A stretch of 22,749 bases of DNA from Dissophora ornata (Eukaryota; Mortierellomycota; Mortierellomycetes; Mortierellales; Mortierellaceae): contig MU616810.1 in NCBI GenBank assembly GCA_025201705.1, forward strand, positions 7,501-30,249. The letters are read 5' to 3'. Both the position numbers and the translations under genes were made by a program. A model generated the notes under the pieces. The model did no database searches. It saw only the letters and a list, made by a program, of their open reading frames with translations, and was not told the origin of the DNA. Positions 18,112 to 22,749 of the stretch are shown here, in pieces. Position 1 is the first letter of the stretch, and every line of letters starts with the position of its first letter.

Positions 18112-19438
18112 ATGTCCATCATCTATGCCCTCGTTGCCAAAGGAAGCATCATCCTCACCGAATACACAAACTCGTCCGGCAACTTCACGACGGGTACGCT
18201 CTACTCTGTGCTCTGTGCTCTGTGCTTTGTGCTGGACTGCTTATTCACTGTGCTGCTCTGTGCCCGTGTGAGACTCCATGAGCTTGACCTGGCCGTCTTC
18301 TGCTCCCAATAGTCACGGAGGCCATTCTGGAAAAGATCCCACCCAACAACTCAAAGCTGACCTACGTCTACGATCGGTAAATTATCCGTTGCTGCCCGTA
18401 GCCCGACCGCTGCTCTCGCTGCTTCCGCGCGCACTGACATCATCGTTGCTTGCAACTGCTGCATGAACATTGTACGACCTTGCCTTCTGGTCCAACTCTG
18501 GTGTTTACTTTGCGCATTCCAGTTATCTTTTCCACTACGTTAGCGAGGATGGATTAATTTACATGTGCATGGCAGATGACTCGTTTGGCCGGCGGGTCCC
18601 CTTTGTGTTTCTGCAGGATGTCAAAGAAAAGTTTCTAGCCCAGTATGGTCGCGAGCGGGCACTTAATTCGTTGGTCCCCTATGGCATGAACGAGTTTTCA
18701 AACACCCTTGCCAAGCAAATGGTAAATGCACCCAGATCTCGTACGTATTCCTTGAAATCGATCGGTTCACTGACCCGTCAACTTATGGATGTTACATTGT
18801 ACTTCAACGATGGACCCCGTAGGATTACTTCTCCACAAACCCAGATGCTGACAGGATCAAGCAAGTTCAGGGGGAGATCGAGCAAGTCAAGGATGTCATG
18901 GTACAGAACATTGGTACGTTGGAGTAGTCAAACACGACTCTCAGTTTGGAATTTGTGTATAATATACACCATTCCTCTGACCAATGCTGTCCGAATAGAA
19001 CGGGTGTTGGAGCGAGGCGAGCGCATTGAGCTCCTTGTGGACAAGACAGACAACTTGAATCAGCAGTCGTTCGCCTTCAAGAAGCGAAGCACAGCACTCA
19101 AGGTACCAGCCTTGATAATTCTCTTGACAATTAAACATCGTGCCCCTCATCATCTATTTCTAATTCTTTGATCCTTTTCCCTCCAACATCCTAAACCTGT
19201 CGCTTTTTCATGCAGAGGACAATGTGGTGGAAGAACACCAAGCTGATGGTCATCTTGATCCTGGTCGTTATTGTAAGCAATCGTCTCTGTGATCATGCTA
19301 GATTACTGACTACCCTTACTTTAAATACTTACTACTGAAATGATCTTTGCTGGGTTCGAAAATGTATCATAGATCCTTACCTATGTTGCCATCTCTGCAG
19401 CATGCGGGTTTCCCTTCTGGGCTTCATGCCGCGGCTAA
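18112..19438 (+). CDS. VAMP7: VAMP7-type longin R-SNARE
   Basis: Seven exons, 18112-18193, 18313-18376, 18523-18721, 18823-18913, 18999-19102, 19216-19272 and 19373-19438, join in frame to 220 residues, the same size as animal VAMP7. The N-terminal longin domain (1-115) begins MSIIYALVAKGSIILTEYTN and includes HYVSEDGLIYMCMADDSF and RVPFVFLQDVKEKF. The SNARE helix (about 121-180) has IEQVKDVMVQNIERVLERGE, with the R-SNARE zero-layer Arg at about 151, then LLVDKTDNL. WWKNTKL leads into a C-terminal membrane anchor (about 190-210). It should act in fusion with the vacuole or late endosome, or in secretion. YKT6 is ruled out by the transmembrane anchor. Confidence 0.93.
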
Positions 19439-20560
19439 AAAAATTGTGCTTAATAAATGGCTGTCGGACCCGTTCTACTTGTGGCCTGAATCGAGAGAAT
19501 AAAGAGAAAGAAGGGATGCAAATAGCAGTGGAGTTTACTGTTATTATGATACTGATCACTGTCGTGTGTCGACAAACAAATCTCATGACACTCATGTCAT
19601 TTTTTGATAACATCTACCTAAACATGTGCACAGTATGCACCAGTCGAGGAGAAGAGAGTGAGGGACGATTGATAATGGCACAGCTGAGTCGTCTTTAATC
19701 CAGAGTAGGTTCCTGTCAATACTGACTTTGCAGGCGCAGCATGTCAACCGATCGCACGGAGTGAAAGAAAGTTGCTGCAAAAGAATATGTGATAAAGTTA
19801 GCCACAAATACTCTTCTTTTTGGAGATCTCAAGAAAAAAGAGAAAAAAGGCGATGTCGCTCGAATTCTGGTCCCTAGCATTCCCATCGGAGCTGCGAGAA
19901 CGCGGCTACTGTGTCGAAAGGAGGCTGCAAAAACTCTAAATCAAAATCGCGTCATCTAAGGTTCTGCTCCACCGAGACGCGTCTTCGCATGGCTCTCGCG
20001 TGTTTGTGCCACGATGCAGGTGTTGCGCCATGACAAGCAACAATGACACACTCCGACTGAAGCGAAGGCCCATCAACAACAACACATCTTGGTCATCACA
20101 CACATCCTGGCATGCCAGAGTACCATATAAATGCGACACAAATAGACATGACATTGACTGAGAGTGGTACTGAGGGCTATCAGGCTCAAGAATCGCGCAG
20201 ATGTCGATAGCGATCGCATTGGTGTTTAAAATTAGTACAGCGTCCATCCTTGCAGGGTATAGTCAGTGGTGAAGATTTCCTGGGGACCGCTGGCTACATT
20301 ATGATAAGTGCCAGGAGTATATTTGAGCACGATTAATATGTTTTGTTGTGAACAGGCGATTTTGTCTTGTAGATTAGCACTAACACTTTTGAAATAGATA
20401 ATTGATCTTGCCCAAACTGGCTCTTGCAATGGGCCTAGGAAGAGAGGGAGGGGAGGGAAGAGAGGATAGATGAAGTAGAGAGCCGCAGAGGGAGTTCAGG
20501 GTATACGACTTAATCGGCAGGAAAAGATATAGCGTTATGCAACTGAATGGTCAATCAAGC
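19439..20560. other. Convergent spacer between VAMP7 and UBA4
   Basis: AATAAA at 19452-19457 and again at 19498-19503 are probable VAMP7 poly(A) signals. The rest holds open frames of 65-103 codons on the minus strand (19936-20247 and 20232-20429) with no recognisable motif. No RNA gene seen. Confidence 0.4.
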
Positions 20561-20566
20561 TTTATT
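20561..20566 (-). terminator. Poly(A) signal of UBA4
   Basis: AATAAA on the minus strand begins 2 nt after the UBA4 stop codon, so cleavage would leave a very short 3' UTR unless another signal is used. Confidence 0.5.
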
Positions 20567-20567
20567 C

Positions 20568-22602
20568 TCAGTACTTTGGAAAATCAGGGTCAATGCTATC
20601 TGCCCATTTCTCTATTCCGCCAACAATATCCTTCACATCTCCAAGAGTGGTGTGATGGCTCTGTATAATCCTGACAGCTGCCTGCGAGTCATTGCCACGA
20701 CGGCATACGACAACAACTAGGAATTCAATTTGATCCAGCAGAAGAATTAGCTACGTTGTTTTGAACCATGACATCGGATCTGTTTGGACATTCAGAATAC
20801 CTGGCTGGTTAGGAAAGGCTACAAGACGTTCTTTGACCAGATCGACTTGCTCAGGTAGGTCCTTCAAGGGGATATCTGCCAAAGCATGAACATCAAATGA
20901 GAAAGGAATGTATAGTGTTAAAGACATGTAGCTACGTCCATCTGTGCGCATCAATGCTTTGCAATTGTGATCTTACTGAATGATGACGGGAGGCTGCAAA
21001 TATCAAACTGAACCCTCTCGCGAACATCAAGAAGCAAATGGGGGACATTTTCATCGCAGATCTTTTTATACATCTAGTTCACGGTCATGACGAAAATTGT
21101 TAATAAAACCAAGGGGAACGATCGAGTCATATCGTCAGCAACGAACTTAAGATACCTCGCATGTCAGGCGCTCCTGGAAAGGAATGAGAAATAGGTCGAG
21201 TGTTTTGTCTGTTGCGCTACTTCCACAAAAGCGGACATAGTCGATCAACGCTGTGATTGTGGGCGAATCACCGCAGACAACACAATCCGCCTTTCGTTTC
21301 CTCAGTTTGACTGTTCTAAACATTGTTGGTGAGTTGGCAGAGAATAGCGTCATAGATGGCGGATCTAAGGCTATTGGGCGATTGCGATGTTAGCGCAATA
21401 AGTATTTCTTCCGAGTTTACAGCTCAACAATAACATGTTCTTGAATTACCATTCATTCCTGTTGCGATTTTGATCGCCTCCAATGCCTGAAGGCATCCAA
21501 CGATTCCAGGAACTAAGTGCAGACGCGCAAAATAAGTGAGGGGTACATAGGATCCATGCTTGTAAGAACGTCGCATTCATCAAACGGGAAATACCTACCC
21601 ACGCCAAGAACCCCACCGTCAGAACAATTGGTGACCGTTTCAGATGGCGGTGGTGTGGGGAATAAGCAGCGATAGCAAGGCCCGCCTCGATAGTTGTATA
21701 TTGTCAGCTGACCATCGAGGCGCAAAGCTGATCCTGACACCAGGGGCTTCTTGCCTAAGACGCACGCATCGTTGAGTAGGTATCGCGTCGCAACATTGTC
21801 TGTGGCATCAATTACAATGTCGTAAGCATTGATGATAGGTTGGGCGTTGGAGCTGTCGAGAACAATATCGTGGACAACAACTTGGGTGTGTGGGTTCAGT
21901 CTATGCATTGTGAAGCGAGAGAGTCACTTGGTAAATGGCGACCAAGGAATGGGCGAGCAAATGTAGCCACTGGATTCGCAACTTACAGGCGGATAGACAA
22001 TGCAGCAGACTGTGCCTTGGACATGCCTTGGCGCGCCTCGTTGTGAATGACCTGACGGTGCAGATTAGAAATATCGACAGTGTCATGGTCCACAATACCA
22101 ATGCGTCCGACTCCTGACCCTCCAAGATAGAGCGCGCACGATGACCCGAGACCACCAGCGCCTACCACCAGCATTGAGCAGTTCCTAAGATCCGTTTGAC
22201 CTGAACACAACGGGGACGAGGGGAGGATAGCTGGAGGTCAGTCTGGAGCCTCCGTTTATTCCCGGGATCAAGAGAGCGACAGGTGCGTGGCGGGGCAAAT
22301 GAATGGGTAGGATGCTGGGACCTACCTTGAATACCAAACCCCGGCAAGATCAGTTGGCGTCCATATCGAGCAATCTCTGGGTTTGTTAGCTTTGCCACCA
22401 TAAGAGGATCAAGAGACTGGGGCAGGGAAGGTTCCGCAGCAAATGTCGTTTGGTACGACTGTGCCTGCTCCAAACGTAGTGCTCTGATCTGCTGCTCGAG
22501 TGCCTCCTTTTCCTGCTCGAGGCGCCTGACCCTGTGTTCTAGTGCCTCTGTGGCTGCTGCTGGGATACATCCCACAGTTGAATGCGAGGAACTGATGCTC
22601 AT
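20568..22602 (-). CDS. UBA4: Adenylyltransferase and sulfurtransferase UBA4/MOCS3
   Basis: Eight exons, 22602-22326, 22200-21987, 21900-21599, 21512-21450, 21370-21156, 21073-20977, 20875-20801 and 20716-20568, all GT-AG, join in frame to 463 residues (human MOCS3 is about 460). It activates the C-terminus of Urm1 (and of the molybdopterin synthase small subunit where present) by adenylation and then thiocarboxylates it, for tRNA wobble-uridine thiolation in the cytosol. An N-terminal coiled coil (about 17-50) precedes the E1-like domain: [15 protein letters not shown] loop GAGGLGSS (106-113), NLHRQV, and [10 protein letters not shown]. Zinc ligands are CYRC (239-242) and CVVC (315-318); C256 in TNCSDGG is the likely E1-type Cys. 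The C-terminal rhodanese domain has LLLDVRE and active-site CRRGND (C419), and ends DPDFPKY. An upstream in-frame Met at about 22683 is less likely because its extension is Phe-rich and unlike the family. Confidence 0.94.
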
Positions 22603-22697
22603 GAATGAATGCGAAAAAAAGAATGGAGAAACAAAAAACTGGGTTCTGAAAAACAAAAAAAAAAGAGGACGGTCACAGTTCAAGGAACACCCAAACG

Positions 22698-22703
22698 TTT
22701 ATT
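22698..22703 (-). terminator. Possible poly(A) signal of a gene beyond the right edge
   Basis: AATAAA on the minus strand 10 nt after a TAA that closes the frame entering from the right edge. Confidence 0.3.
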
Positions 22704-22713
22704 GCAAGCTCGA

Positions 22714-22749
22714 TTATCGGCGGTTGCCGCTGCTTCTGTACGCGTCTCG
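22714..22749 (-). CDS. Possible last codons of another minus-strand gene
   Basis: A minus-strand frame enters from the right edge as RDAYRSSGNRR and stops with TAA at 22716-22714. A basic, Ser/Arg-rich ending followed at once by AATAAA would suit the tail of an RNA-binding protein. Eleven codons are too few to be sure, and it is not identified. If real, only about 110 bp would separate it from the UBA4 start. Confidence 0.2.
   Translation of the reverse strand, partial: RDAYRSSGNRR

Noticed and set aside
19852..19940. Plus-strand 28-codon frame starting MSLEFWSLAFPSELRERGYC
   Set aside because: Protein-like start but it ends at once, with no donor site or partner exon that I could defend.

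Overview
The window is a stretch of nuclear DNA from a filamentous fungus. Six genes are split by many short GT-AG introns (about 80 to 210 nt), carry AATAAA-type 3' signals and lie on both strands with short spacers. The 28-residue leucine-rich-repeat (LRR) protein family at the left edge, its N-terminal module, and the kinds of transposon debris present are ones I associate with Mortierellomycotina (Mortierella, Linnemannia, Podila and relatives). That placement is from memory, not from a search.

Layout. 1-2042 (-): an NLR-style LRR protein, cut by the left edge and carrying one in-frame TAA. 2043-3900: spacer, then a transposon graveyard holding a Mutator-like (MULE) transposase relic (-), a DDE transposase fragment (+) and a decayed 3' fragment of 28S rRNA (-). 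3978-6393 (-): GT61-type glycosyltransferase, three exons. 6394-8923: gene-poor spacer with a decayed TnpB/Fanzor-like relic at about 7573-8194 and pyrimidine-rich sequence before the next gene. 8924-12355 (+): large LRR protein with a C-terminal Cys module and an internal tandem duplication at its 5' end. 12986-14180 (+): broken XPG-I/PIN-type nuclease-like pseudogene. 14729-16676 (-): PRPP synthetase with a large internal insertion. 17026-17760 (+): TFIIA small subunit. 18112-19438 (+): VAMP7-type longin R-SNARE. 20568-22602 (-): UBA4/MOCS3. At 22714-22749 (-) there may be the last codons of one more gene.

The intact genes are ordinary housekeeping functions: nucleotide precursor supply, basal transcription, vesicle fusion, tRNA thiolation/urmylation and glycosylation. 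They do not form a pathway together. PRPP synthetase and TFIIA gamma are divergent across about 350 bp; VAMP7 and UBA4 are convergent. The accessory interest lies in the left LRR gene and in the relics in the spacers. I found no new complete system. The best leads are the possibly spliced-out stop codon in the left LRR gene, the divergent 28S fragment, the TnpB/Fanzor-like relic, and the duplicated 5' end of the large LRR gene. All exon borders were read by eye and confirmed only by reading-frame continuity and family similarity.
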